From Apostichopus japonicus (lineage: Eukaryota > Echinodermata > Holothuroidea > Aspidochirotida > Stichopodidae): a stretch of DNA of 64,000 nucleotides. The DNA lies in contig NC_092581.1 in NCBI RefSeq assembly GCF_037975245.1, positions 4,792,501 to 4,856,500 on the forward strand. Direction: 5' to 3'. This document shows, one piece after another, positions 12,867-25,584 of the stretch. The notes under the pieces were generated by a model, which saw only the letters and a program-made list of their open reading frames with translations, was not told the DNA's origin and made no database searches. Both the position numbers and the translations under genes were made by a program. Numbering within the stretch: the first letter of the stretch is position 1; every line of letters starts with the position of its first letter.

Positions 12867-14039
12867 CGGTATGTGCAAACAAGCTTCGTAGAACAGCGGT
12901 ATATATCATTCAATGTAAAGTAAACAGAATGATGCGCATTTAGTTTGCTTCCCACAACAGGAAAGATCAATATTAAGAATAGTTCAATTTTGTTTGATTT
13001 ACTATTCATAATGGAACCTTTCTAATGTTCAAGTACTGTAACCCTAGGCGAAGAAGAAAACAAGTGAGCCTTATGTAGATTACCTTATTATTATGAAAAC
13101 ACGTTTTCATGCCTAACTAAACACTTTAAGGACGTTTTTAAATCTTTAAAAAAAAAAAAATTAATATATGTGTAAATTGCTTTTGTTCCCCGGGCCATGA
13201 AATATCATACAATCAAAGAGTCAGATAGTTACATCTCACACAGAGTTTCAAATCGATAATTAATTCAGATAAAATGCTTGAATCATATATAGTTCCTCTC
13301 TGAATCAAGATGGCGCCTGAGCAGAGCAATGATATCAATTAAAATCTTTGAAAAGCTGATTGAAATTAGAGACAAATCTATCATATGGAAGATTGAAAAG
13401 TTTTATAAAAATAACAATCATAAACCCCAATACTGTAAACATTTTCATATCAAATACGGAAATAAATCACCTTCTTCCATTTCTACATCAACCATCAACC
13501 GGTAGTAGGTCCCCCCCCCCCTCCTTCCCCCAGTTTGGAGAAAGCTTCTTAAAGTAACTTGCCTATTTAAAAATACCCAAAAGCACCATGTTGTTGAAAA
13601 GAAATTGCAAAAACATTCAAATATTGGATTCCAGGCATAGGATCCATTTTGTCGGAGAGTTTTGGGGTATCTTGTGGTTCCAGCCACCCTTCAAATCAAA
13701 GTTACATATCTCACTGCCCCTCGTCCCCCCTTCCTGTACCCCCTGACCCTCCTGGTCTCCTCTTCCTCAATCTCCTGTCCAGAAAGCATCCGAAGGTCAT
13801 CTCATTTCCACCCAAGACATTCTCTGATGTAGAAATTGTTGTTTAAAAAGGCAAAAATTAAGAAAATGATATTTCAGCTGCTTGGGGAAAAAATACCCAC
13901 CCCCCCTAAACCATGCAGCGTTATATAATTAAACCATACACATTCTATGTCTCGTTATGTCATTACTATGTCTTTAAGCTATCTACATACACAATGAAGA
14001 AGCTGTCAGGTATACAACTCCTTTGATTAAATTGGTCTC
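12867..14039. other. Unassigned DNA with C-rich patches
   Basis: Poly-C and pyrimidine-rich patches lie at 13510-13530, 13715-13765 and about 13897-13907. No inverted ends or gene found. Confidence 0.4.
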
Positions 14040-14342
14040 ATGTGCAGTGTAAAGAACTTCACTGTAATTCGTATTCTAGCCATGATTGTAATACTAGCCT
14101 GTAGGCTTGGGGTCCTAACACAGGTAAAATTGCATACTATTTTGTCTCACCTTAATTCACTTCTCATATCATGGAGTTTAGGTATAAATGGTTTTCTCGA
14201 TTGTTACGTGATACAGACAACTGTATAATGATGTTTGTCTTGTATACTGTATATGTTTCAGGGGCCCAAACAACATTTACAATCAAATATACATCTCACC
14301 GTATGGCATTTCCATAAAGGAATATCCAATCATTCATTATAA
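14040..14342 (+). CDS. Candidate two-exon gene for a small secreted peptide
   Basis: Exon 1 (14040-14123) starts at ATG and encodes 28 residues. They contain a short basic N-region and a hydrophobic core (VIRILAMIVILACRLGVLTQ) like a signal peptide or lipoprotein-type leader. It ends CAG|GTAAAA. A 138-bp intron ends TATATGTTTCAG, and exon 2 (14262-14342) continues in the same phase, starting GPKQHLQSNIHL, for 26 residues to a TAA stop. The total is about 54 residues. I recognise no family and no cleavage-site dibasic processing motif. Caveat: the acceptor lies in TCAGGGGCCCAA, a word also present at 5468, so it could be a transposon end rather than an exon start. No clear polyadenylation signal follows. 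Confidence 0.28.
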
Positions 14343-15333
14343 TCATATATACGCAAACAAAACACATTATATAGTTACGGGGAAAAATCGAAGATTGAAT
14401 TTTAGTATGGTGCATTTGACATTAATTTGTGGGGTCTTTTGTCTTTAAAGTCATTAACCATAAATCGTGACTATATGTATTTATTTGCTAAAGTAAACTG
14501 GCATAATAAGACGTGACGATTACGCTAAAAAAACGTGTTATTTGCAGATTTCAACGAGTATTGGACATATTTTGTGATATTTGTATAGTGTTATGCCTGA
14601 GGTTAAAAACTCTGATGTTTGCATTGGTAGAGATTTCTGGCACTTTTAGAGGTAGTTACAGCGTTAAAGCTTTGATTGTCCAAACAAATGCTCGAAATAT
14701 TCATTTCTTTTCTGTCAAAACGTCATAAAACATGTATAAACGGCAAATTACGTCTCCATAATTATTGTTATCATATTTGGCACATTCTTTCACCTGATGT
14801 ACGATCAAGCGCTCCACTTCATTCTGGTCATAAGAATCTAGCATCTTTTCTGATAATAATCAGTTATCATTTCTAAGTTCTGGGATATTCAATTTAACTC
14901 CTCACTCTACCCTGGCAAGTTACTCCATTGTTCTCCTTGCTATTGTCTTTCTGTTTCTTTTTGTGTTTCAAAGGTCGACGTCATTATCTTTTCATGAACA
15001 ACAATGCTTTTGCTATATTATGGAAGTCTTTGTTATAACTACCATTGTCCGTGAGTTATGTACATCTAAGAACTAGTTTTGATTTGAATTGAACTGAATT
15101 GCATTGAAATAAAGTTCATTTATATCCCATCATGTTTTTGCTTCCACAGAGGTATAATTGTACTGGGTTTCAATGTTAGTATCACGCCATGCGTTTGTGA
15201 CATGCTATTTGCATGGTATGATGCGATACTATCGTGCAATGTGATGTGACGCCTTCAACATACATATCAAAAGTGAATGTCCATGCTCGAAGGTTCTTTT
15301 GTGTACAGAGTACGGATAATCTCGGACTCTATG
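14343..15333. other. Unassigned DNA
   Basis: No repeat, element or coding region recognised. Open frames up to about 70 codons are within chance for this base composition. Confidence 0.45.
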
Positions 15334-15768
15334 ATCAAATGAATCCTACGAAATACCATATTTATCAAAATGTCAAAAACAAAATAAACATGTCCACAAT
15401 AATAAAAGCATGTCCAAATTTATATTAAAATGTCGAAACTGATATAGGTATGTCCAAAAATAACAGAAGCATGTCCAAAATAGTATTAGCGTGTCGAAAA
15501 ATTATTTGAGCATGTCCAAAATATTTAAAGAGTTAATATATAGAGTTAATTGACGAGTTAAATATGAAGTTAGCAGTTACATTCGGCATGTTCATATTAT
15601 CTTTCGACACGCTCATATTATGTTGGACATGCTCATATTACTTTTGGACATACTTACTTTAGTTTCGACATATTCATATACAGTTGGACATGCTGATATT
15701 ACTTAGGACATGCCTATATTGTTTTGAACATTTTTGATACATATGGCATTCCGTCGAATCCATAATTT
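15334..15768. mobile_element. Fold-back element with minisatellite arms
   Basis: The left half (about 15334-15530) and right half (about 15588-15768) are imperfect inverted copies. The outer parts match as GAATCCTACGAAATACCATA against the reverse complement of the right edge, GGATTCGACGGAATGCCATA. Each arm is itself a tandem array of about eight ~20-bp units of the form RTGTCSAAAATAATATNAGC. The units are plus-oriented on the left and minus-oriented on the right, around an AT-rich centre near 15550. It is non-coding. The organisation fits a fold-back transposon or a very large palindromic MITE. No target duplication was identified. Confidence 0.75.
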
Positions 15769-17648
15769 TGTATAACAATCGAAATTTGACGACATCAAAT
15801 AAGGTATAAAGAGAACACAGACTACTTCTTCATCTACTACACATTATAAGCTTCATTGTATACCTTTTTGCGAATTTACTTGTATACTGAAAAATTATAA
15901 TTATTCGTGAAACAAAAAAGAGTCTGAAACAATTTATGTAATTCGGTCAATAACCCTGTGTATAGTAACGATCTGTGAACGAGTGAAGCTATAAAGAGAA
16001 ATATTAAAAAAAAAATTACAACAGAAAAATAGGAAAACAATTCGAAACAAATAATACATAGCTTCAATTAAAGACTACTATTTTGTTTTCTACTTGCCTC
16101 TAGCGGATAGCCATTTTATTTTAATATCAACCTATCATTTATTGATATATATCCAAATCTACCTGCTTTTAGGGTTGCCTAATCTTTGGATGTTTCGAGG
16201 ATATTTTCTACTACAAATCTTCCAAGAAATAAAATAAGAACGGAAGAAAAAACTGCTAATGGCTTGCATCCATATATATCTAAGAGATTTTTCTCTGTTG
16301 CCCGCACGTGATATTTATCATCTCAAACCATCTCGGCAGGAAAAAAGTAACCAATATAGTCTTGGGGAGGTTGCAAAGCTTACATCTTCTTCTCGTTCCT
16401 CTTTGGATATCGTAACGTGTTTGGATAACCTCAGGGAGTCGAGATATGAGTAACGAAGGGGGAAATCGTATCAGCAAATGGAAACGTAAACCGTCGGATT
16501 ATAGAGTGTCGGGGTGGAAGACAAAAACAGGCAAACTTGGTTACAAAATGGATGACAACAATTCTTCTCCTCGGTAGAGAGTAGGAGATCGCGAGTTAGA
16601 ATAAGGAGTTGCTTGATTAAGTGGTCTTCATTTGATAGATAACCGAAATGTTTCTTAAAGCAATATGGCGGCGAAACGATGTGGGTAAGGTCATGAATGA
16701 TATAAGCACGCTGTTTAGCTATGTTAGTGTGATTTTTTTGATTTCTTGGTTTCTTGATTGGTTGATTGCAAATATACTTACACTGCATCTGAACATATTG
16801 AAATATGACTTAAGTGATAAGCGAATGATTCGAAACCTAGTCAAGAAATTTGTAACATGATGTGATTCATACACGAAATATTTATACATTTGTTACAAAA
16901 ACCGTTTAAATTCCAGCTTGAATGGAATGGCTGATAGAAGACTAGTTATGTTCTTTCAAAATGAGTCTGACCTAATCTTTTCGAAACCAACTATGGAATT
17001 GTTTACATATTGTGTTTCATGTCTAGTACAAACTTCCATGTTTCACCTTATTTCTTAACAGATTAAAGGTATGCTTGAATATACTATAACAGACTTAACA
17101 TGTTCAATAAATATTCATCAAAATGTTGATGATAATGTTATCTAAAATTATCGGAAATCGTTAAGAACGTGAACAAAGATATGAAAAAGGAAGTACCCAT
17201 CATTCACCTCATATCACAACCGGAAATAATTATATATAGCTTGAAGGATCAAGGCAATACATTCATAAATTATTTATATAAGTTTATAATAAAGAAAGCC
17301 TTAACGTTATAACAGAACATGGCGATATAGTACTAAAATGTAAACTAAATGTTCATCTACCAAAGATGATCATGACGGGAAGAAATGTCAGAATATATCA
17401 GTTTATGCTTAAGTCATTTTGTAGTATATTACTTTATTCTGCGGATGAGTTCCTATAACCGGATGTATTTTGTAGTTTAAGTGCCGGAGGATTTTCGTAG
17501 TTTAAAGTCATTCTTTAACATGATTAAAGGTTAGATACCGAATATTACCGATAGATGTAATCCCACATAGCGCTGATTTCAAATTCAGCGGGGCGTTGAA
17601 CCAAATACTGTACTGTACTAAAGTGCAAATGATCATTCAACGAACAGA

Positions 17649-17649
<1 letters not shown>
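15769..17649. other. Unassigned AT-rich DNA
   Basis: No gene or repeat recognised. A hydrophobic minus-strand frame at 15876-16067 is T-rich and looks like composition rather than a protein. Imperfect palindrome CGCTGATTTCAAATTCAGCG at about 17571. Confidence 0.4.

Positions 17650-17690
<41 letters not shown>
17650..17690. repeat. (TA)n microsatellite
   Basis: About 20 uninterrupted TA units. Confidence 0.97.
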
Positions 17691-18727
17691 GGTAATGATC
17701 TATTGACAACGTCATTGTTCCAGACTTTATTAGAAAGTATTGTTTTGTTAATATATTTTACAGTTTGTTGAGTTCTGACAATGATGTCAATTTGGTCAAA
17801 AAGTTAAAGGCAATTGTTTCACGTAAGAAAGAAAGAAGAGATTAATATTCAAGCATTTGTGTCCTGTTTTAGTTTTGCTGCGAGATATGTTAAAGGAACA
17901 CGTCGATAGATTCATACGTAACATATTTCGTTTCATGGAAATAATGAAGAAATCCTTCTAAATTGTTACAGATATACAAATATAAATGTAAAAAATAGGT
18001 AAAGCATCAGACAGAACTTTTTAGGCTCTTCACTGTTCAAGGATAACACCCTTTGGGGGTTCTGGAATCTCAGGTCAAGCTTACAATTTTATAAAGTATA
18101 ACACACTATGTAACTAATCTTCCTATATCCATTGCCTATCATGATCACCTAATTAGCCTATACCGTATACAGTCAGTAACGTGTTTGCAAGTACAGCTCA
18201 GTTCTGAAAAATGTAAAAGTTTTTTGTTTCTAGAAATGAAAATAGCTAGAAAATTAATGAATGCCTTCAATTCTACAAACTTCTTTCCCAAGATACCTAT
18301 CCGTATTTAGCGCATGATTGGAAATGAAATTTCAATATAGTCGAAGTTTATTGAACTACATTGCTGTAAGTAAAACTATCGATTGGTTTCAAAAGCATCA
18401 CATCAAAACTGTTCTTTTACTTTTTTTCATGTGTATCTGATTACAACACAGATCTACCGCAACGTGTAGGCGAATTTTGAATTCGCATCGCGGTAAAGAG
18501 ATGAGGTCTAACCAAGAAATACAGAGAGGTAGAAAACTAAAAATATGAAACTATGTAAAGTCGATGTTAGTTTGCAACATGAGATGTGTTTTCATCTATT
18601 TTAATATATATGTCTATCGACGTCACTAATTAATTTGACATCATATTTCTTAAATTATTATATAAAATTATATATATAATTATTTATCAAGGAAGCAGAG
18701 AAGTGAAGATTAGCAAATTACACCGAT
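17691..18727. other. Unassigned DNA with a small palindrome
   Basis: At about 18472-18490 the sequence GCGAATTTTGAATTCGC is a perfect 7-bp-arm hairpin, enclosed by TACCGC and GCGGTA on either side. Nothing else recognised. Confidence 0.4.
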
Positions 18728-18786
18728 GAGTGGTGTTGGTGGTGTTGGTGGTGTTGGTGGCATTGGTGGTGTTGCGGGTGGTGTGG
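18728..18786 (+). repeat. GGTGGTGTT tandem repeat
   Basis: About six imperfect copies of a 9-bp G/T unit, strongly strand-asymmetric. Confidence 0.9.
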
Positions 18787-20048
18787 TGAGAAGGTTACGC
18801 AAAGCATGCCACACCATATGTAAACAGTGGAAGTCCAGATATATACCAAGAAGTTATGAACAATACATCATTTAAATGCACTATATAGAATTGCTGAGCA
18901 AGGCTACGGTTCAATAGATTTTCACCAAATGGATCTAACACAGGATATGTAAGAAACATTAAAAGAAAAAAAAAGCATCATTTATTTTAATTTCTCGCTC
19001 AAATAAACTCAATAGGATAATACATATGCAAACTACTTAAAAATAGCTGACGTTAAGTCGACTTCAGATTTAATTAATATTTGCTCTAATTAATATTTTT
19101 TTTTTTTTTTGCCATTAACATTCTTTTCTTGTTTTCTATGCATGCGATGTAGTGTTCTTCAGTGGTCACCAAGAAGAACTGATAATGCACTTTAAAGGTC
19201 GTCTTTTATATGATCAAAATACAAACTAAAACAACTTTTGTTTGTTTGACAAGAGGATTTGTATAACGAAATATCATCTTACCAATTAATTTGAAAAATT
19301 AAATACCCAATTCACTCACATTTTGTTTGTTTTTAATATTTCCGATATGATCCTTTAAGGAATCAAGATATCGTCTCGTTCTCGTTTATAAGTGAAAGCT
19401 AACACTGTAATAATAATGTCCTCGCTACGAGGGTTTTGCGGAGATTTTAAGGGGAAACGTTCAATCAAATAAAAAAAAACCGTAGAGGTTAATTGAAGCC
19501 AACCACGTGAGCCACAGTTAACAAGATCGAATGTCTTTCATGAGGTATAAGACGGTGGACGTGAGACAAATCAAACGTCAAATTTATGTACGTAGTTTCT
19601 ACACCAAAAGTACATATCACAATTTTTACACTGATGTCTAGTAAAGTAGCTTTCGGTTTCGTAAGGCATGAGTGTGTTCTTACATAAAATATCCAAGATA
19701 ATTATTGAAATGATTTTGTAATACATTTAAAACCAAAACAGTTAGGCAAGTGATCCATGATTACTTTTTGGGGTTCTATTGCAAATTGACTTGAAAATTG
19801 AAGAAAATAGTTGAGGTTTATTTATTTTTTCATCTGCGACTAAACATATATATCAAACCGTCCATTTGCTGTAAAGCAAATGGATGCGTTAGTAACAATG
19901 TTTTTCCCTGCTATAACCACGTGAATTTTTATAAGGTAACTGCTTGCCTAAAAACAAAAACTAACATACAACAGAAGATTAGCTGTTCATTATCATAACA
20001 TTTTAATGACACGAACGTCTTATGCCCCAAGTCATATATGCAAAGCTG
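18787..20048. other. Unassigned AT-rich DNA
   Basis: Nothing recognised apart from A/T homopolymers. A 66-codon frame at 19798 with six cysteines is of unknown significance and has no good start context or splice sites that I can see. Confidence 0.4.
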
Positions 20049-20705
20049 ATTAGGATAGTTGTTTGTACTCATACTCATAAGTAGGATAGTCGTTTGTACT
20101 CATATTCATAAGTTAGAATAGTTGTTTGTACTCATATTCATAAGTTAGGATATAATAAGTATAGGATAGTTGTTTGTGCTCATACTCACAAGTTAGGGTA
20201 CTTGTTTGTACTCATATACATAAGTTAGGATACTTGTTTGTGCTCATACTCATAAGTTAGGATACTTGTTTGTACTCATACTCATAAGTTAGGATAGTCA
20301 TTTGTGCTCATACTCAAAAGTTAGTATAGTTATTTGTACTCATACTCATAAGTTAGGATAGTTGTTTGTACTCATATTAATAAGTTCGGATAGTTGCTTT
20401 TACTCATACTCATAAATTAGGATTCTTGTTTGTACTCATATTCATAAGTTAGGATAGTTGTTTGTCCTCATACTCATGAGTTAGGATAGTTGTTTATACT
20501 CATAGTCATAAGTTAGGATAGTCGTTTGTACTCATACCTATCAGATAGGATAGTTGTTTGTACTCATACTCATAAGTTAGGATAGTTGTTTGTACTCATC
20601 TTCATTAGTTATAGAATAGTTGTTTGTACTATTACATATAAGTTAGGATAGTCGTTTGCACTCATACTCATAAGTTAGGATAGTCGTTTGTACTCATACT
20701 CGCCC
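20049..20705 (+). repeat. ~32-bp minisatellite, about 20 copies
   Basis: The unit is close to AGTTAGGATAGTTGTTTG followed by TACTCATACTCATA. Roughly twenty copies run head to tail with point differences (GTT/GTC, TAC/TGC, ATACTC/ATATTC) and a few short indels. The flanking 20706-20830 holds looser ACTCGTACT-like words, suggesting decayed array edges. Confidence 0.95.
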
Positions 20706-23068
20706 TAATGGTCTTGTACTCGAAGTACTCATGTCTCTGAGCATTTGTCCTCGCACTTACAGCCTTTGAACTCGTACTTGTGTATTCAAACCAAGTGTAG
20801 TTCTACTTGAAGTCGTATACGGTATTCATCCTATTCTTGTCGCACGACAAGGTTTGTGCAATGCGGAAGGTTTCTGCCAAACCACCATTTATTCATTTAT
20901 GCAAAGATACAAATTGGCGGACTTAACTCTTTCCGAACAGGTTAAAACCATAAGATTCGATATATGATCTAATTTAGTCGTTACATCGTTTTTGCAAATT
21001 CAGCCTCACCCTCCACGCCCCCACATTGTAGCTTCGCTCTATTTCCTAACAGGAAAACGTTCGTGTTCTACCGAACTAGTTTGCAAAACCCACAAAAGAT
21101 AACCTTTCAACAGATAAACAAATTCACAACATTTATTCAGAAACTTCTAAAAGGTTCTTTGATATTTTTTTCAAAAAATGAGTTCTGATAGCCTTTAAGA
21201 GATATTGATTTTTGTTTTAAGTTCAATGTTATAATAAACTTGATGTATTCATTTGTCCGGTCATCTTTTGATCTCGGAATTAAGCTCGGAATTAAAGCCC
21301 TGCACACAGTTTGACTCTGGTATACCATGCATCAAATTAATATACAACGAGTGATTAACTTAAAAGCATCCGTTTTGTTGTCTCCATCTGATTTAATGTT
21401 CTGGTATTTATTACTCTCGACAACTCAATCCTTGCTAGGTCAGTGCCCACAGCGTTTAAAATGACCATCATCTACCGTAGACGAATTACTATATACAGAG
21501 AAGCAGGGCAGGGTTACACCGGATTAAATACTTCAAACCAACTGACAACGATTTTCTAATTTCAATTTGGCTTCCGTAAAACCCTATACCCCTTAGGATA
21601 GATTAACAGCATGTATACTCACTACTTAATTATAATTAAATCTCAGTTAGGTTGGTCGGAAGGATTTCCAAAAAGATGAACAACCAGACAAGAATCAGAA
21701 GATCATTCGAAACAAGTTAGATGTTATTCTCTTTAACTTGTTTGTTGCTAGTTTCTGATGAAATAAGTAATATGCTAAAATATAAAAATAAAATTATTTT
21801 ATGACCAAAGAAGACTTCTCATAAATCGTGGATATGTATGATTCGTGAATGATTGTGACCTTCTACGAACCCATTAGCTAGTCAGCTAGCAAATGTTGAT
21901 GTTTTCATAGCATATTTCTTTTTCTTTTTTTCAGACCTTTTTAACTTTTCGTCTGAGGTTAAAAATATAGGCCTATATATATCCTTAAAAAGACCACACG
22001 CTAATACCGCCCCAACCCACCTTCTCCCACCCCTCAAAATAATTTGGAAGATCCTCTTCAAGATAGATGAGTACATGATATATGCTGATTTTATGTCGAT
22101 AACGCAATTTCTTCAACCTTAGGAAATATGGTTTTGCGAACTGATACTTTGTAACATTGTATCAGAACATTGGTAAATAACGAACTGCAGCCTAGAAGCT
22201 TATATTACATGACATTTAAATGGCAATTCCAAAGAGGTAAAAAATATTCAGAACAGTTACAGGTTGTCTATGCCAAAATCAAGAGGGTTATCGTCTGCTC
22301 ACAATGTGTCAGTGTCTAAGAGGCTATAATATAAAGTATATTGATTGAGCGATTAAAGTTCAATTAATGAATTATTCATAAAGTCTGGAACAGAGGGTAA
22401 ATATATGAGATTGTATAGGATTCGATGGGTTTTACTAGTTTCAGCGCTGATTCTACGATTTCATGAGTATTGTTTTATCAACGAAATATTAGACTGACGT
22501 CTTATGCAAATAGACACAGGTCCATGAAAAAGATAAAGAGACTTTCTTAATCAGAAAGTCGATTATTTTTCAAGCTATTAGTTTAAAATTGATAACTGTA
22601 TCAGGATTGAATTAAATTATTAGCACAGAAAGGAATGATGTAAGATTATCAAATATTAAGTAGAAAATGTATACAGTGCTTGTTTTACAGTCTCTAGATT
22701 TCTTTTAGAGAGGCTGCTATCAGTTGTGACGTCACGGAAAAACTGAAAAAATTTCAAGCCAATTTTTATGAAAAATCGAATATTTTCAATCTCTGAAAAT
22801 CAGAGAGCAGTGTACTAGTTATCATTCCCATACGGGAACCAAAATTTGCACAAGGTAGGCTACTGACTGACCAGTTGGTAACAGTAGACGTTGTTATTCA
22901 TCGCCTTATCCTCAAACCCGGTTACGTTTAATGGTAACGTTCAATAGCTTACTAATAATATACCTTTATTTTCTTTTAGCAGCAAAATAAATGTTTGGTA
23001 ATATGTTTGTATCTGCTTAAAAATTTCAGTCGCATTTCATTGGTAAAGTATAACTGAAATATCATACA
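20706..23068. other. Unassigned DNA
   Basis: No gene recognised. A patch at 22690-22850 (AGTTGTGACGTCACGG and following) resembles the middle of TTAA-type MITEs but has no visible ends. The rest is ordinary AT-rich sequence. Confidence 0.4.
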
Positions 23069-23290
23069 CAGGCGCGTATCCAGGATTTTCTAACCCGGGG
23101 GGCGCGAATTACTATCTAAGCGGAGCGCCTCCATCGGTTGGCGCGGAGCGTACAAGAAAATTTTTGGTTTTGATACCCCCCAGATCACCGGAAATGGCAC
23201 TTCTCGGGCTTGAAAATGAGCAACCAGATGTACACTTTTGCCTGAGAACCAAGTATTTCCCAAAAGTTTTTTTTCCATCCATAACCTTTT
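23069..23290 (+). mobile_element. hAT-like element fragment, CAGGCGCGTATCC left end
   Basis: It begins CAGGCGCGTATCCAGG and continues with the module CTATCTAAGCGGAGCGCC then GGCGCGGAGCGTACAAGAAA, shared with 24282-24515, 27971-28244 and, inverted, 61540-61728. A possible right end, CCTGGATACGCACCTG, lies at 24982-24997. The flanking octamers (ATCATACA and ATACATCA) do not match well, so the full extent is uncertain. Confidence 0.6.
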
Positions 23291-23737
23291 TGAAGATTGT
23301 CACCAGTCACACATCATGTTCGACCTGATTGCATGTCCTATGGATCATTGCTTTTGTAGGTGATTCTACGTGACGGCTCACAATATCCGAAAGCCCCACT
23401 TTTCAAGCCCATTATTTGTTGAGAATTTGAAAATTCACATTTCTCGTGAGTAAAATCACTTGAAAACATACCCATAATGTTGCACAAAATTCAATCTATG
23501 GACAACCAATATAGAAAAACCTCCTTGAACCCCTAACAGACAGGTCAAAATTGCACGAGTAGAGGAAAGTATGATGAATAATGTTGGTGAGGAAATTTTC
23601 GAAAATTCCGACAGAGTTAATTTATTGGTGTAGAAATATTGCAACCTCTTATAATGGCTATTGTAAAACTTGGTTGAAGGAACAGAAAAATAGCAGATAT
23701 TTCCGATATCAGGTATATCGAAACCGAACACTACACA

Positions 23738-24180
23738 CATAGGCGTAGGTCCCGTAGGAGGCGGGGGCTGCAGCCCCCCCCCCCCCGCAACCCAATTTTT
23801 TCCAATTTTTTCGGACACCTACTGAAAGAAAAATAAATAGCAATAAATAGCTTAAAAATGATCTCCGTGGTAATTAAAATAAAGTTGTAAGCTTGACCGA
23901 CATTACTACTGTAAAAGAGAGTTTTGACATAAATGGATATGTATGCTTTTTCTCCATCTACATAAGATATTTGGTTGTTTACATTAGCATTTGGCGGTAT
24001 ACTGTGCAACTTTGACGGACCGTGCGGTACACGATGCCATGCAATATAATGAGCGATGTTTGCTTATATGATATTGGCATCGATATATGTTGAACGCGCG
24101 CGACTTGCGCGAAAAATTTTGGCTTTTTTTTCGGACAAGTCATTACAGCCCCCAAATCCAATTGGGCTCCTACGCCTTTG
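23738..24180. mobile_element. hAT-like MITE, CAWAGGCGTAGGWSCC ends
   Basis: The left end CATAGGCGTAGGTCCC and the reverse-complemented right end CAAAGGCGTAGGAGCC are inverted repeats. They are flanked by a perfect 8-bp duplication ACTACACA (23730-23737 and 24181-24188). It is 443 bp with no transposase. A C tract follows the left end and CAGCCCCCAAATCCA precedes the right end. It belongs with the shorter element at 11971-12140. Confidence 0.9.
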
Positions 24181-24281
24181 ACTACACACATAGACAGTTT
24201 TTGAGGCTGTTCATCGTGGAAAATGCATTTCAATGCTCACTGATATGATGTTATATCTGCTCTTTGCTTTACAAATTCGAA

Positions 24282-24515
24282 CAGGCGTGTAGCGAGTAAT
24301 TGCCTGTAGGCAAACTATCTAAGCGAAGCGCCACCATGAGTTGGCGCGAAGCGTACAAGAAAAATTTTGGCCGAAAATGCCTCCCAGATCGCTGGAAATG
24401 ACACTTCCCAGGCCTTGTAAGTTGCATCTAAGCATTGTCTATTTTGAAATTACTAGCGATGTCATAAAGAAAATTTGCTCGGGGGGGGGGGGCGGTTGCC
24501 CCCTTCCCGAAATGT
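24282..24515 (+). mobile_element. Partial hAT-like MITE, CAGGCGTGTAGCGAG end
   Basis: About 230 bp clearly homologous to 27971-28244: same left end, same AAACTATCTAAGCG module, same AAATTACTAGCGATRTCATA stretch and the same G tract. The homology stops after the G tract and no right end is present, so the copy looks truncated. Confidence 0.75.
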
Positions 24516-24796
24516 TCCCCGACGACTCGGTCGAGTTCAAGACCAGCCACAGTTGGTTCCTTATAGCACAATTCTACAATTGTTTAAGGCGTCCATACAC
24601 ACACACGCGTTATGATAGACCATATATAGTATTTATATAGATACATTAGTGAGAGAGGAAAAATGGAAACGTCCAAAATGGAGTTGTCGATGTAAGGGGT
24701 AGGGTGAGGCGCACACCCCTTCCGTAATCCTTGATCTGTCACTGGCTACCCTGTGTATATAATAGGGATCAGCGCTTTAACTATGACTGTTCCTCT

Positions 24797-24957
24797 TTCT
24801 CTTCCCGAGGTCTTGGCTATCTTCTACTCCCTCCTTTCTCCTTTTCCCTTCTTTTTTTCTTTTTCTTTTCCCTTCCTTCCTCTCCTCCTTTTCTTTTTTT
24901 CCCCCTCCTTTTCCCTTTTTTCTTCTCTTTTTTTCTCTCCTCTTTTCCTTACCCGGG
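24797..24957 (+). repeat. Polypyrimidine tract
   Basis: About 160 bases almost purely C and T on the plus strand, leading into GGGGGGCGCGCGCCCC at 24955-24970. It can in principle form triplex or other non-B structures. Phe/Ser/Pro and Lys/Arg/Glu open frames over it are composition artefacts. Confidence 0.9.
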
Positions 24958-24997
24958 GGGCGCGCGCCCCCAACGCCCCCCCCTGGATACGCACCTG

Positions 24998-25584
24998 ATA
25001 CATCACTCTTGGTTCAAACTAACCGTCAGTTTTTACATTGCAATCATCCATTCAACACATGTATACTTCCAATGCAAGCGTCAGTCCGATTCCTATATGC
25101 AAATTAATTATAATGCATCTATCATTTTAATATATTCAAGTCAAAATGTACCAAGTGAGCATTTAAAGTTTGATTTGAAAACTTAAATTTATCGAGGTTT
25201 TAAGCATATGTTGGAAAAGACAGTTCAAACCAACTAACAGTTACTTTGCATTCAAGAATGTTCGTTGTCTTCGGAAGATGAATTCCTGGCCGGCTACCAA
25301 ACAGACAATCCTTCGTGCATGATGTTTTAGTAAAGAGCTCAGCACATTACACATCATGAATAGTATCTAACCTTTTAAAATATGACACTTTGCAACCATG
25401 GAGCTGTTGTCACATGAAACATTTGCGTCACATTCAGTAAGAGAGTCAGTAAGTTTCGTTTGGCAACAGTAACTAATTGAAGAGATGTACTTTCACAGCA
25501 GGAAGTCTCGTCAAGGACGTCAAGAAAACGTATACATTGAGTAACCAACCCATGATATAATCTCGTGCTAGTAGAGGTATAGGC
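24998..25584. other. Unassigned spacer
   Basis: No gene or repeat recognised. Confidence 0.4.

Noticed and set aside
23069-24997. A single 1.93-kb hAT element spanning CAGGCGCGTATCC to GGATACGCACCTG
   Set aside because: The ends match, but the flanking octamers do not, and other elements lie between, so the two ends may belong to different copies.
24731-25186. 151-codon Phe/Ser/Pro-rich frame
   Set aside because: It depends on a pyrimidine tract and runs through transposon-derived sequence.
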